Assembly: GCA_014338405.1 (NCBI GenBank)
Contig: JTDE01000917.1
Location: 4,927 to 68,926 of the forward strand
Source of the DNA: Paragonimus skrjabini miyazakii
Taxonomy: Eukaryota > Platyhelminthes > Trematoda > Plagiorchiida > Troglotrematidae
DNA length: 64,000 nt
Direction: 5' to 3'
The notes under the pieces were generated by a model. The model was given only the letters and a program-made list of their open reading frames with translations, was not told the origin of the DNA and did no database searches. Of the stretch, positions 42,961 to 56,829 are shown piece after piece; the stretch's first letter is position 1; every line of letters begins with the position of its first letter. The translations under genes were made by a program, and so were the position numbers.

Positions 42961-45960
42961 TTTTGCCGCGTGTGTGCCAGGGTGCCAGGTGTACATCATT
43001 GATCAATCATTCACGAAGACCTTGCTTTACTTGACAGCTCGTATTCTTGTTGTTCGTGACAGTAAGTGGTCCGTTCCATTGTCTTTCACAATTGCTTGCG
43101 CCGGGACCGGATGTTTCTGGTCGACCGCAGTCTCTAACTTTCACTTGGTCTTTGAACTCGAACAGGTGCCATTTACGTGTGCTGTACTTCGCATCATATC
43201 TTCGTTTGTTTCAACGTCTTTTTCTGCTGTCCGTTCAAGTGCACGATGTTCCGGGTGACGTCGTTCTTGTGGTAGTAATTGTCCTTCTCTGTCTCTAGAC
43301 AAGCAGATATCCAAGAGTATTCTTAGCTCTCTCCCCTGTGTAAGCACAAACGGTGAATCCCGAATTGTTGAATGCATCGCCGTGCGGTACTTAAACAAAA
43401 CATCCGACAGTTCTTTTTCCTATTTATTGCTTCTACTGTTCAGCCAATCCTTCATTATACGATTGAACCGCTCCGTCAACCCGTTCGTTTGTGGATGATA
43501 CGGCAATCTCATCAGGTACTGAATCCACCAGTTCTTCAACACCTTCTGAAACTGCCGCCCCCTCAAAACACGAGCCCTGGTTCCTGTTGAATCTATGTGG
43601 TACTCAGAAGCGAGTCAGAACGTCGCTTATGAAGGTGTGTGCAACCATTCCGCTAAGTTGATCTGTCAGTGGAATGACCTCCATCCATCGTGTGAACTGG
43701 TCGATTATTACAGCTGTGTAGCGACTTCCATTTAGGCTGGTTGAAAGTGGACCAAAAATGTCTGTGCCCCATGTGTGCGCGCCTTGTGCTGTTACAATGA
43801 ATTGCATCAGTGATGTTGTCGTCATTGCTTCTCGATTCTGTTGAGAGTTGGGTCACGCTCGAATGAAATCGGTCACTTCATTCCACATCGTGGGCCGCAG
43901 TAGCTCGAACACGAGCTCTCGCCCCACGTGAACACTTCCGTGTGCCATTCGGAACACGCGTTTCCTCTGGGCCACGAAAATGAATGGCATTCTTCGAGAC
44001 TGCAACCTGTCCTGCTTCTCCACCCTAACAACGAGTTGGCCGTACTCCAGATGTAGCCGGTCCCACATGTGTAAAAGCTCATTCAACGTCTTAGGCTTGG
44101 TTCGTGCCAGTAACTGTTCACATATTTCGAGTACCTTGCGGTCTTGCTCTCGACTGACCAACATTTCTTTGTTGGGGACCAGTACTCCGTTCAGAGATAT
44201 GGCTTCAATCGGTAGCTCATTTTCCTGTATTGGTCGCGAAAATGCGTCGGGCGCCTCATTGCTTCTGCCATTGACATGCTTTCTCCAACCAGATCAGGGG
44301 CTTGTGGTCCGTCAGGTAGATCCTCCAGGCGATGGCTAAACATTCTTCCTCGGTGGTGGGGTGGTAGTGGTGGGATACTATCTCTCTGCTTCCGTCATCA
44401 CTTAACTACCGTACTCAATTGTCCCCGACAGTTATGAAAGAACTTCCCCAATTCCGATATCAATTGCAACCAGTGACGGTGAATGGGTCATTCGGTTTGG
44501 GAATCGTCAGGCACCGTCGAATGTTGGCAACTTCCTTCTTGAATTGGTTGAGCGTTACATCCAAGTCCTTAGTCAAGTCAAATTTCTTATACTTCCTCAA
44601 CAGTTGAAAGAGTAGATATGCTTCCTGAGAGAACCCCGGCATAACTTTTGAATCGTAACCAACCATTCCGAGAAATGACCTCGGTTGTCACTTTGATTTT
44701 GATGTTGGAAAATACTTGATAGATGTCAGCTTCTCCGGTAATGGTTGAATTTTTCCGTTAACAACCGTGTGTTCCAATCGAACAATTGAATTATGGCCGA
44801 TTTAACATTTCTTATTAAATTTTAGGCAGATTGCATCAGTTTCATTGTAACACTCTTCGCAGATTGTCTTCGTTTTCCGATACCGTACTGGAGAATACAA
44901 CAATGTCGTCCCCGTACACGGTTACTACTTTCTGAACCTCCAGAATGTGATGCAAGAGACCTCTGAAGGTGGCCAGATTGTTGCAAAGGCCGAATGGTAT
45001 CTTGAGAAATTCGTAGTGGTGTACGTTCACATAGAAGGCAGTGTTTCGCTCTGTCCCTCCGTGCTACTGTTAGTTGGCACTAACCAGAACGCAGGTCTGT
45101 GAGGGTATTATTTTGGCTTTATGCTGCTGTGTAAAAATCTCCTCTATTTGGGGTATCAGGAACGTGTCTTTGATTGCTACTTGATTCGCCTCTTTTAAAT
45201 CAACACAATATCGATAGGTTCCATTGGATTTCTTAGTCAACAACACCAGAAACGAAAATGGGTTGTTTGTTTGTTGAATTATTCCCTCCTCTAGCATCTA
45301 TTTTAACTGCCTCTTTATATTGGAATCAAAGTGAATGGTATCCAGTACATTGGTATTAATTCAGCGTCTGGATAAACGTCTATCGAATGCTTTATTCATG
45401 TACAGTAACGGTACTTGTCGTTCGCATTCGTGAATAGATGAGCAAACTCAACAACATACTGCCTGATGACTAAAAAAGGACATTCTGGTAGGCATTTCTC
45501 AGCTCCTCCGTCTCCTCGTGATAGAATTTCAAAGCCTCACCATCAACATGTAGTTGGCTCTTCTTCAGTCCTGCGTTTGTCTTCAACTGACGTGGCAGAT
45601 CAGCAACTATTGTTGTTCCACATTGACAATTACAAACACTACGTGCTATAGTCTGGCCCCACCTATCTGGATTCCCACATTCTGAATTCTCAGGACCTTC
45701 AATGGCATCCATCTGACCGCGACTACCTTCAAATTACTGGACTTGACGGGCAATCCTTGTACTTTACTTGCAACTGACATCCCGCCCTCCGTATCTCCTA
45801 CCACGATCTTCTATTCTCCCTTGATCAACCCGTTCACCCGTGGAACGCCCGCATGACAACCCGGTATAACAGAAAATCAAGAAGAGGAACGTCTGTGTAA
45901 ACGTTGGCGGACAAAGTGTCCCATTCCGTTACAAACAAAGCAACGATCACAGTTTAGTTG
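42961..45960 (-). pseudogene. Gypsy A gag-pol remains
   Basis: The zinc knuckle CFVCNGMGHFVRQR (45903-45950) has its last Cys replaced by Arg. RT starts MLEEGIIQQTNNPFSFLVLL (45297 down), with YRYCVDLKEANQVAIKD and YEFLKIPFGLCN. The catalytic block is YGDDIVVFS (about 44920) in place of the usual YxDD with a hydrophobic x. The RT end is about 44640 (GFSQEAYLLFQLLRKYKKF). An RNase H remnant has LTDHKPLIWL (about 44300). The zinc-binding region is at 43853-44000. The integrase core has GTDIFGPLS and YTAVIIDQFTRWMEVIPL; the second Asp reads Asn (RNQGSCF), while HPQTNGLTERFNR keeps the Glu. Many stops and frameshifts make it inactive. Confidence 0.88.
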
Positions 45961-46494
45961 CTCACGTGTTCCGGATCCATCTTCAAACTTTCCACTACAT
46001 TCTTCAATTTCTTCACTTTCTGCTCAAGCTCGCTGACTTCTCGTCTTCCGATTTCCGTCCGTCCAGGTAGACGCTACGCAGTTCCGACCGGCCATTCGAT
46101 ATCCGTAACCATTCCGTTCCCCACCTGAACCCATAAGACAGGCGGTGACGGTCGCAGTAAGATTCATCTTGAAAGGCTTTATGGTAAGACATATATTTCA
46201 ATTCACGAAACCTCGAACTATACGAACATCGCTCGTGTTGAAGGGTGGGGTTTACCAACGGTGATATTGATTTCGTCATATGTAATGTGCATTATAGTAG
46301 CAGTTTAACGCAGCCTTGCGAAACCATCAGTTCATTGCCCATTTTGATACAGTTCAGCCAAACGTTTGTCTCTTGACTACATACAAGACTGAACTTTAGA
46401 AAATGATTTGTTAAATAGTGATTGAGGACAAACCGAAGGCCGAAAAATTACACAGTTACACTCAGCTACCTACGGTGTCGTACGGAACTCAAAA

Positions 46495-46650
46495 AATGAC
46501 TCAGGGAATTGACCACCCATGCGGGATTTCTCAATAAGTTCACCCTGAAATCCACCAACGTAGCTTAGCTGGAAGAGTGCTTGCCGCATTTGGGCATGCG
46601 GTTTCTGCTGACTGTTCGAATCCAGCCAAAACCCAAATTTTTCAATACCC
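46495..46650 (+). repeat. tRNA-like repeat
   Basis: Leader GGGATTTCTC...CTGAAATCCACC is shared with 9005-9041. A box TAGCTTAGCTGG and B box TGTTCGAATCC follow, and CCGCA/TGCGG surrounds a TTTGGGCA loop. Not a functional tRNA. Confidence 0.6.
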
Positions 46651-49600
46651 AGTCACTTTTAAACTGCCAAGTCTGTTATACTATTAACTTAATCAACTGT
46701 GAGTTATGCAATTTGCACTGAACATAGAACAACTGCTATTTAACAAATCACGTTTTATAGCATATTCATGTAAATAGACAGGGCGTGTATGGAAGAATCA
46801 ATGATAGTGCAAAATGAGGTTATTGTCTCAGTGCTATGACTATTTGGTACAAACTCAGAAATAACACTACTGAGTCGTACGACCAACACATGTTGAAACT
46901 GTCTCAGCAGTGAGACTGCGCGTTAGGCTTTCTCAAAGGGGGTGCTGTCGTTCAGTACCTCACTACTACCTGTCTCATTCCAGTAATTTTGATATAGTTT
47001 GGGACAGGACACTAGATTTTTTAACTAGTGAAGCCAGTAGTTGGTCAGTCGGTCGGTCATAACTCACTTATTTCGACAAATTAATTGTCTGTCTGCTGAA
47101 TTATAAAGTGCCATTGATATTGATTAATTTTAACCCTAACTGTTAATGCCCTAAACGAATTTAAACAGCTACCAACCTGAGCGAGCATCTAACCACTTTT
47201 ATGAATGTTGAATCGCGCCCACTGAAGAACCCTTTTCTATTGGACATGTGCCTGGTTCATAACACAGTTTACTGGCTCGAATCTCGTTCAAAATGTTCAA
47301 TTGTTGTATATTGCTTCACGTTGCTAATGCGTAGCATGGTCCAGCTCAAAAATAACGGCTTGCTAGCTGAAACTACTAGTAGTCTCCAAAACTAAGAAAA
47401 CAAGATAATGTCAGGGAGGACCGAAAACTTGCATACGCAGTGTGCGGAAAGTATCATCAAATAAACTAACGCCTCACAATTGTCCACGGATGTGGAATCG
47501 AGACAGTCATACAAAACACTGTTAATGTTTTTATTTGTGTTTTCACATAACTTTTACCATGGTGTCTGAAAACAAACAACATTGCAGGTCGAAAAGTCGT
47601 TTGTATCATCAAGTTACCTAATTATTGTATATGGAGAAATGAAAAACCAGATCACCGTAAGGCTACAGATTATAAGCAAACAACTCGGTGCATTCACACT
47701 AACGATTATTTCGAGGTGAACTGCATCTATCAAAATAGGTGATGCACCTCATTACATGCCGTTCCAACGTGGTACGCTAATTCAAAAGACACAAGTGAAA
47801 TATGAGATTCTTTTTTGCTTTCGCCAAACATAGCCTGACAGCACACCTGCTCTGTTTACGTTTTAATGGTATTCTCCTTCGCTCTCTCTCACTCTCTCTC
47901 TCTCTCTCTCGCACTGACCGATATTTGACAACGAAGCTGGCTGAATAATTCATGAACGTTTCGTTTGATCATGAATAAGTGCAATGGAATTAGGCCATGT
48001 TACACTTCAATATGTGAAACAGATCATAGGGTATAATAGTGTTACTAGTCAGGGCTAAGCAAATAGACCTGAATATGGCATTTATGTTCATAAAACTAGT
48101 GTCATGTTCGAAATATATGGAAAACAACAGATATTTCGATCTGAATAATGTTCAAAGTAAATAGCGCAGTTGACCACAGTGATGATAACACCCAGTTACT
48201 GCACTTTTCTACAACAATGTTGGTGAGCGAAATGAGTGCTAGTTTTACTTATGAGTAGTATGAAAAGTTTGTTAATTATGAATCTACCCACTCGGGAAAA
48301 ATTCATGCTTTGACAGGACTCAAAATAGGAACAGAAACCGCATGTTCCTATGCTGCATATACTGTATCAAATGACCGATAAAGCCAAGCTGCGAGTGTTG
48401 AAATTTTACATCTGTTTTGTTTATCTATGAAAATCTATCCAACATAGTGTAAGCTAAAACATACATACGCTGGATGAACACAAGTTAAAGTGCATCAGAT
48501 CAATCTTCTTTATATTTTACAGACAGTTCTGTTGGATTCACTGTTTTCTTATCTACGTCAAATTCTTGACTACTCGCGTTTCATGAAAATAAACCTCCTT
48601 TTCGTATCCACAACTGTCATGCCTCTAATAATTTACTCCTGATGTATGGATCTTGAAGTTTTGTAGAAACACCTGGAGTGATGTCTCTAAAAACAATCAT
48701 TCCGCTGTAACAAGGTCGTAAAATGAAGTGTTACAATTTATCAAGCCACCATCATATTCAAGCTCTGTCGTGTCGTCGAAATGTTGCTGATCTTACTGTT
48801 TTGCACCCATGTTATCACTTTGACTGCTCTTCGGATCTTCCGAAATCTAGTTTCCTCAACTGATGCATACATCAGCTTACATCGAGTCCTCCCTATCCGA
48901 TGGTGTTGCCAGATTTCCGCTCTTCGGAACAGTTGAAAGGTGGACTTTCCTTTGCCGTATAGTTAGTTTACTTCCCTGTACACCTGGGAGATTTTGAACA
49001 ACGAGTTACCCAACAACTTCGTCATACACATTGAATATTTCGGGTTAACTGACAAGGTTCAGAAATACATAACAAGAATACACTATGCCACAGATTATAA
49101 GCATGTTCGTACAAAGGGATGAAGAAATATGATGTGGTGATGGATAGCGTTGTTCGATCTTAACGGCCGTGATTTGTGGAAGATGTTGGCCGAGCTGTGA
49201 TAACGACTGCGGTGGTAATGATCACGGACGACTGGCACTAATTACATTTTCATAATAGTGATGACAACGGGGAAGTGAAAATTCCGAAACCTTGGCCGTA
49301 AGAAAGACCAGCAAGCGTGTCGAGCCACGGATAAACCGTTTCGTTTCCTAGTTGGGATGCTCGACAGTTCTTCGGTCAAGTGTGGAATAACTCCAGAATG
49401 GAACCTACGGAAATGTTTCTCTCAAGATATTTGTGAACGCTCTTATCTTCTCTCGACGGCTTCAAAGTAAGCACGTGTAATATCCAATCAGTAGGTCATT
49501 CGGGGGGTATTCATAGACTTTAAACCTAGCCTAATTGTGGGCATTCTAAAGCTTCGTTGTTAACGATAACCTAACCTTACACTTGTGGCCGAAAAAGCAT

Positions 49601-49842
49601 ACAGAGTAGCTTGCAGAGCACAGCCCACATGGTTAGTTGATTAATCCTGTGTGGACGTTAACACCTTGATTAGTTACGTATATTACATGATCCCATACCT
49701 TACGGTGCCCAAGCCCTATTCGAGAGGACAGCGATTGTCACCGCGGACGATTTTGTTCGATTTATACACGACCCACAAAACAGGAGACGTAGCGTCACTG
49801 TGAATAAATGTTGTACCAGCAACTCCAGTGTTTCAAACTTAC
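46651..49842. other. No gene; (CT)n patch
   Basis: A CT dinucleotide run lies at about 47882-47910. No other feature can be supported in 3.2 kb of AT-rich sequence. Confidence 0.4.
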
Positions 49843-49938
49843 TGTAGCAACCCTTACATATGCCCTGCAGTTCAATCATTGTGACGTAATACATGTGTTG
49901 CAGAACTTTTTCTAAAGCAAACACGAGAGTGGTTTTCA
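49843..49938 (-). CDS. Weak candidate exon
   Basis: 32 codons, phase 1-1. It lies between TATTTCCCCGACTCGTTACAG and a consensus donor, GCTACA|GTAAGT. It encodes a stretch with KTTLVFALEKVLQHMYYVTM and ends LQGICKGCY. Symmetric phase and a good donor are the only support. No family recognised. Confidence 0.27.
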
Positions 49939-50011
49939 CTGTAACGAGTCGGGGAAATATCTGCTTGTGAAACTTCACTAATGTAGCCTATGCATAGTTT
50001 TGTGAACACTG

Positions 50012-50367
50012 TGTGATAAGTGATCAAGTTGGAAGTGCAGTTATTCCAATACTCAGTGTAATAACTCAACGCGGCGGTAGAATATGTTTAAATCCCACAA
50101 CGGATGAGTCACAGACAACACGAAAGATCGAATAAATCGCCTCCAAGCGCATTCGGTCCAAAGGAAAAGAAAAGACAAATGAAACCCCATCGCATTAACC
50201 GTCAGGCAGAAGAATGGAACCAGACAGAAGTGCACAGGACAGTCGAATGAAAGCTTTGTTGCGTTGAAGACCGAAATTCTGATTCGCAAAAGCAAGCGCA
50301 AGAGCAGCGCAGGAACGTTCGGATCGAACAAAGTGGACTGTGCTTTATTGAATGACATTTCGCTACA
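50012..50367 (+). mobile_element. Degenerate LTR, gypsy family A
   Basis: Blocks align to 12537-13072: AACTCAACGCGG near the start, GTGCACAGGACAGTCG in the middle, and GTGCTTTATTG and TTTCGCTACA at the end. At 356 bp it has lost internal parts. No target duplication was seen. Confidence 0.65.
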
Positions 50368-52395
50368 ATTACACCATATGGAAACAACAGAAGTTCGAAA
50401 CGCACTGAGGAATACTAATATATATATATGTATATATATACGTATATACGCAACAAGGTTGACACACTCTGAGAATGTTCTATTTTCATGCACTTTACGT
50501 GGGTGATGGTTTTAAACATTCTTAGTAAACTATTTCATATCAAGCATGGTGAAGTTGGACCGTTCATCACCCAGAGTTGGTAGCAGCTTCCGCATCCCGG
50601 TAGACGTGCTAGTCGGCCCTTTCAGAAAATGAATTACTTGCTATGACTAGCATTTTACCTTCGATCAGATTTACCGATTACTTTGTCAGTAAACTCGTCC
50701 AAAATTAGTGTGCTACTATAAAATTGCTTCTGACTTTACAAGCTGCTAAAACGTACTTTTGGTTGTTCCAGCGTTAAGTGGTCGATGTTCTCGTTAATTC
50801 ACTAACGTGGAAATAGTTCAGTCGATTTTCAGCTAACTTGGGTAAGTTACATTGCTCAGTGACTCGAGAATTGTCAACAAAATCAGAAACAGTCACTTTG
50901 AATATCCGTTTGAAAATCGAAGTTTGTCAGCACTGATTTCTTCATCCACCAAATTTGCTAATTAGTTACATGATATAAGATGTTACAAACAGTGAATGCT
51001 AAAAGATCAAACTTCGCCGGAAGCACGTGGTCAGTTTTGTGATTGTTGTTACCTATGAGGTATACGTACACTGTGAACTCTAACCACAGTGCTCATAACA
51101 TCCGCACTGATCTACAGATCCAATTGAGGCTGAAATACAACAGTACAACTAACTCGCAAATGATTTGTGATATATACATTTAGACCAGTTAGTCATTCTG
51201 ATCACTTACATCCTGCGTGGCTTTACCTTCCAGATTGTCTCGCGCTGGCATATGTGACTAAGTGAAGCGGTATGTCAGTGGGCAATCTAAAGCCGAGCGA
51301 CACCTTGAACTTCGACGCCTTTGTATGTGACTGCGGTAAAATTTCATCCTGGACAAATGCTCAGATAACGTGGTCAGATCTTAGTGCAGACAGCCGTCTT
51401 CTTGTCGCTGGCTGTATGCATTCTGTACAACAATAGTTACTAGGTTATTTGACCGGAATAAGACTATTCAATTCAGGGCAAACTTCGCGTTAAATTGTAG
51501 GCAATCATTGAGCAGTACGAAAACGGTGTGGGTTTATTTTGAACAAAATCGCGGTGATAGCAATCAAGTTAAGAAGTGGAAATAAATTTAAATGAGAGTT
51601 TTGCTTCTGAATTAGTCTAGAGGAAAGGTCAGTTCAACAGACCCACTAATAACACGCTGTAGAACCAAAAGAAGAGAAACTAATTTACTTGTGAAAGCCT
51701 TACATACTGAGAACGTACACAGAACAATGGAGAGAGTTACCAGGCAAGTAAGAGAGATAATGCGTTCTATCGGGTTCTGGTAGAATCTTAGCGCAGTTCC
51801 TTACCTCCTCTGTCTATACTGAACTGAAACCCTTACGTAGAGGAAACCCACAAGAAGAACTTCAGCATGGTTTCATTTTCTAACATAAACATATGCAGTG
51901 TTTGTGTTGTTGACAGCATGTTAAAGCTGTACACGACACGATACAGTTATTTAGAATACTTGAGTATATAGATAAGTAGCCTAATTTAACGAGTTGAACG
52001 ATGGAAAAGTGTCAGACACGCTGTGACCAATTTGTTAGGCTTTTCGTGAAAGAGACTATTTTGTAGTTTCAGGCACTGTTATGCAATAGAAATGCTTAAG
52101 ATTTGTCCGCTGTACCACTTGTTCCTTGATATATAAGACGGTTGATGTTGGGTTGTCAGCTGAAGCTTACATGAGTTTAATGCTGTTGCCGTCCATGTTT
52201 ATGACCCAGAGGTTCGCAATGTCAGGATTTTGGTCTACAAAGCTTACCAGCTTTCCAGTCCAATATTTTTGAAGTATCAACTACTTTACTTCGTACTTGA
52301 GCGACTAGTTAACAATCAATATTTCTTGGAATTCTCAGTGGTTGCACATGTAAAGGCGGCCTTATCGCCAGTTAACTGTATATAAGCTGTTATGG
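50368..52395. other. No gene; TA repeat
   Basis: Interrupted (TA)n at about 50417-50450. Nothing else recognised. Confidence 0.4.
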
Positions 52396-52645
52396 TTGAT
52401 TGGCGAACGCAATATTAAGCGAAACTCATGTAATTCAATTCTGTTGTACACGGATTCACAGTTTGAAGTAGTTAGAACAGACAATCATCTAATATGTATC
52501 TACCCATTGTTATGGGGTAATTATTTTCCTTACATGCCCCCTCGTGTGATTAGGATAGATACGTCGTTGTCAAGTTTTCTGTTGGATAAGTTAAGGCTGA
52601 GAGCAACAACTGACTCTTCCTGTCAACCAAAATGCAGTCAAAATG
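52396..52645 (+). CDS. Candidate host exon
   Basis: An open stretch of about 83 codons with protein-like content (DSQFEVVRTDNHLICIYPLL, then MPPRVIRIDTSLSSFLLDKL). It ends CQPKCSQNG at a donor AAAATG|GTAAAT (52646, phase 1). The spacing Cys-x3-Cys-x-x-Asn-Gly is how EGF-like domains often begin, so the exon might lead into one. The acceptor is unclear: candidates are CAATATTAAG at about 52420 or ATTCACAG at about 52464. The listed start is only that of the open frame. Confidence 0.3.
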
Positions 52646-55600
52646 GTAAATTGAGTTATATAGGGAGTAAATTTTATACTGTGAATATACCCGGTTTAGT
52701 CATGAGAAGAAACGCGTAGCAAACAAGCTAGTTTTCGGTGTAAATTTTATGGTCATTTCAGTATTAACGAAAAAGATCGGTCTTTCGTTTCACATCTTTA
52801 CCACAACAAACGCCGACTTGATGTGTTGATTAGCAACACAAGTTCGTCGTAAACAGTTCCACCTAGGCCCAATGTAAGTTAGATTTGATGAAGACGTCAG
52901 CCAAGAAGTGATTTGTATTTCAGTGGTCCTCTTGAAACGATCCGTTGTTCTTGCTTCGTGTAAAGATGTATTATCATCTGCATCAATCATTAATACTCAG
53001 TCGTTGTCAAAATGTTTGTATGGATGTCATAAACTGACTCATTTTTTTCCTGTGTAGTTCACCGTTGCTTAACTACCAATATCGATGTAGGTTGATGAAA
53101 GCCAGGTACACGTGAGTGATTCATTTTCGGTTTGAAACCAACTGACTTGTCAATGCGAGTTGAATGGTATATCGTCCTCAACAGTCTGACATGTGCTCAG
53201 TGAGTTTCTTAGCTTAGTTGTCACCTGTTTTTTTCTGTTAGACTACTTTCCTAAATGATTGCTCTTGGGAGAACGATCCTGATAACCGAAACCAACAACC
53301 TACTTTCTCACGCCATAAACGTGCCAGCAAACCAGTTTTCCATAAACTACCCACTCTTATTGCAATAGTTTGTCCAACCAGTTCGTAATTTCGTTCAATT
53401 AGGCGGATATCAATTAACTCTTCAATACTATGACATTTAGTGACGTTACTTAATCTGAGATCAAGAGCAGCAAAAATATTTGTTAACTATCGAGTGAACA
53501 TGAAGTTTCGTAACTGGATACATGATCATCATAAAGCGTTACGCAACTAAAGCCTCAGCAATTGTAAATTGAAAACTGATGATGAACCACATCCATTCGG
53601 ACCACTTAGGTGTGTGGATGACGCAAGATCAACCTCCTAGTAAGTTCGCCAAAATCACTGCACTCAAGGGCCGTGAGGTCTAATTTCGTTTTACCCAGAG
53701 TTAGTTGTTTCATGTGGGTTTTTAAATGCTGCTTATCATTTCACATGCCATTTCTGACAAACCAACATATTCCAAACAATACCAAAAATTCCTATGGTAA
53801 TAACTTAGACATATAAAGTCATTCGGTTAATAATTCCCAGACTTCAAATGAGCAACGGAGGTGGGGACGTATGGAAGTTTCCATTTGTAATATGTGTACG
53901 AAAATCGCATCGTTTAAGCGTAGTATAATAAAATATATTATTAATTTCAACCACTTAAGCTAGAAGAATTTGAATAAAAGTGCGACGATTAAAAGCAAGA
54001 CAAAAAAGTGATCGCACCGAAGAACAAAATTAAAGAAAATACCCTAAGTTATTCATTTCGGTGGTAAGTTATTGGTGCGTAGGGTTGTTGTGTGTTGAAC
54101 ACTACTCAGAAACAATCACGGCTTTTACATCATATTAAGGTTATTTATCAGTCTATTTGTGAAAGAACTGTCCGGTTCAAATTTTCCTCTGGTTAGCACA
54201 TACCAGTAATACTCTTTCATGAAGTTCTATGATTTGTATGTAAAATCTGGCATGTTGATGAAGAAATCAATGTAATCAGACAGATTCTCATTACATCTGA
54301 ATAGTTAATCATAGTCCTCTAACAGTAGTTCCCAAACTATCAAGTTCCGGTAGACAATTAAATTCATACTAATTACAGTAGTCAGTTGGGACCATCGGGG
54401 AATTCAATTAGTGGTCATTACATAAAATATAAGTCGATTAATTAGGCTCGTAATTTTGGGCATCTCTGTGATCAAGGATCCTAGTTATTCGATATAAACC
54501 AGGGTCTAAGACACTTCAGTTTTTACTTTGCAATATTCAATGAACTAAAACTCACAGTCAGTCGCCGTCCTCGGAATTTTCTGAAAGACTAACCGAAACG
54601 CTACCCGACAGCCAAAATAACCAACATCGACTTGGATAGAAATACCTTCTTCTGTTGGCCAATTAGGTTGCAGAAAGACTGGACAAATTTCTGATTGGTT
54701 GTTCCTTTTCTTGATGTTTGTGATTATGCGCTGCTTGAAATAGTGGTCAAAAAAGTCAAATCAAATGATAACCATGTTTATTGTAGTTGCTTCATAGTAA
54801 TTATCAGCTTTAAATTTAATTTTCCCAATATTTTTGAACATAATACTGAGTAGAAGATTGCTGACAGATTCCGTTATCATCGTTCGGTTCCAAGAAAATG
54901 ATCAAGGCTACCTATAGGGTAAGACGAGTAAGATAAAGAAACAACAAATCACACAAGATGGCGGCAAGACTGATATGTTAATATAATAATAGATATCTAA
55001 GCTATACAAAAAGTATTATCTAACCGCATAGATTATGCTAACTGTGGTTGCCTCAAATAAACTCGGGTTGTGTGGATCACTGTGAAGTTGTGTAATGTTG
55101 GATGCCGAAGTTAGACTAATATGTTGTTAGGTGTTCGTCAACTGACGAAGCCGAAAATATGTATGAATATGAGTGAATGATTTACGTTGTATAATCGCTT
55201 TCTGGGCCCATTTTCAGGATGTTTTGTTCACTTTAGTGATAAGGTATCTATCGAACTCGCCAATCTGACATTAGTCGTAGTTGGCGCGAATTGACAAATA
55301 CTCTGTGAGAGGGCACAAACAGATTGTTGTCCCTAGAATAAATCCAACAGTATTCTGAGAGTGTAGGTTATAGTTACGTGTTCAGCTGCATTACAGACGT
55401 AATTAGTATTTGAAAGTAAGTAACTGGTAGTTCAAAGTGAGGCTTTATCATTTTTCGATGGTAGCTCAATGATAAATATTTTTTCTCAGCAAAGTAAGTT
55501 TGCTTTTGTTGATGTCCGTACCGGGTTGTATCTGTCGAGAAATTGTAGTAGATATCTATCATCCCGGAAAATGATTATGAACAATCCNNNNNNNNNNNNN

Positions 55601-55804
55601 NNNNNNNNNNNNNNNNNNNNNNNNNNNNNNNNNNNNNNNNNNNNNNNNNNNNNNNNNNNNNNNNNNNNNNNNNNNNNNNNNNNNNNNTATGGTTGACAAA
55701 TACGTTTAGCGCACAGGAATATCATGCTGAACAACATCAGCTTGCCTCTGTATGGCGTTAAGTTTGTAATTAGTAAACACTGGCTGCTGCGGGATGACAC
55801 TGAA
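52646..55804. other. No gene; gap 55588-55687
   Basis: AT-rich, with nothing recognised. 100 N at 55588-55687 mark a gap of unknown size. Confidence 0.4.
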
Positions 55805-55995
55805 AGTGCGAGCCACTTTATTGTTGCCAGCTCTGAAAGCGAAATTCAAATTTAGTGTTTCTTCTTTTTGATAGGGGCTGATTGAAAAAGCTATGGGAAT
55901 GCGACAAATGGGATGAATTGTGAGTGATCTTCAACCTGAAATGAACCAAATCTTCGACTACTCATCAGTGATAAAGATATAACGATTGGTAGACC
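55805..55995 (+). mobile_element. tRNA-headed hammerhead SINE, old copy
   Basis: The hammerhead is mostly lost (only GCTCTGAAAGCGAAATTC is traceable). The body is clear: CTTCTTTTTGATAGG, GGGAATGCGACAAATGGG, GAATTGTGAGTGATCTTCAA and CTACTCATCAGTGAT. No tRNA-like head remains. Confidence 0.6.
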
Positions 55996-56829
55996 GTTAT
56001 CAATTTCCAGTTCACAGTTAGGATCCAAACTAAGAGGATTGTTGTTGCTAGATTACGCATGTCCTCGACTTTCTGTGAAAGTTGCGAGGGCAAGGTAAAT
56101 TGTCTAGGAAGAAATTGAACACAGCTCTATGGCTAAGTTGACTGTTTGTTACCAATCAAAAGTCAATAGCCCAGTGAATTCTGTGCATATAAATTACTCC
56201 TGCTTAGTAGAGGGGCGTTATAAGCAGATTAACCTACAAAGTTTATCGTGTCATCCAACGAACATTTGGGATTGGTGAAAAACCGTCTGTTGAACGCATG
56301 AATTTGACTGTTAAATCCATTTGTTTAAGTGATAAATAGGTACAGAATTTATATGCCCATACTTCCCAAATTGACTGCGTCAGGACTTGTACCAACCATC
56401 GACCTCGTTTGAGTTGCAGGACGTGGACCACGCATAATAATCGGTTTAAGTGATAACTCAGAATTGTGTCTTTTGAAAAAATCAAACGATTATGACGGTT
56501 TCAGAGAATAACAATTACCTTCAATAATTATTCTATACCGGAAAGGCAACAGTGTGATAAATTGTGCCGCATTTAATGTCATTTTGCTTCTCAACCTTTT
56601 CGATAAGACTGAGTTCGTTCTCATTGTATAATATTGACAATATCCTCCAAGTTTATCGTTCTGTACCCATAACTAGATCGTAGGTCTTTGAATATATCTC
56701 AGGACAGTAGTGTTGAGCAAATCGTGGATGCGAGCACACCGTACTGCATCTACTATGTTTTACTTACCGAAACACGTCTGTGCCCGTAGTGCCTGGACGT
56801 TCACTGTAAGAATTTGAGCCAACTACCAG
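55996..56829. other. No supported feature
   Basis: Nothing recognised. Confidence 0.35.

Larger units (their letters stand above)
42585..46280 (-). mobile_element. Gypsy element A, 5' part missing
   Basis: Minus-strand order: gag zinc-knuckle remnant (about 45950), RT, RNase H, integrase, polypurine tract (42942-42960), 3' LTR (42585-42941). No 5' LTR was found up to 47 kb. The element is therefore truncated, or its 5' LTR is unrecognisable. Confidence 0.85.
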
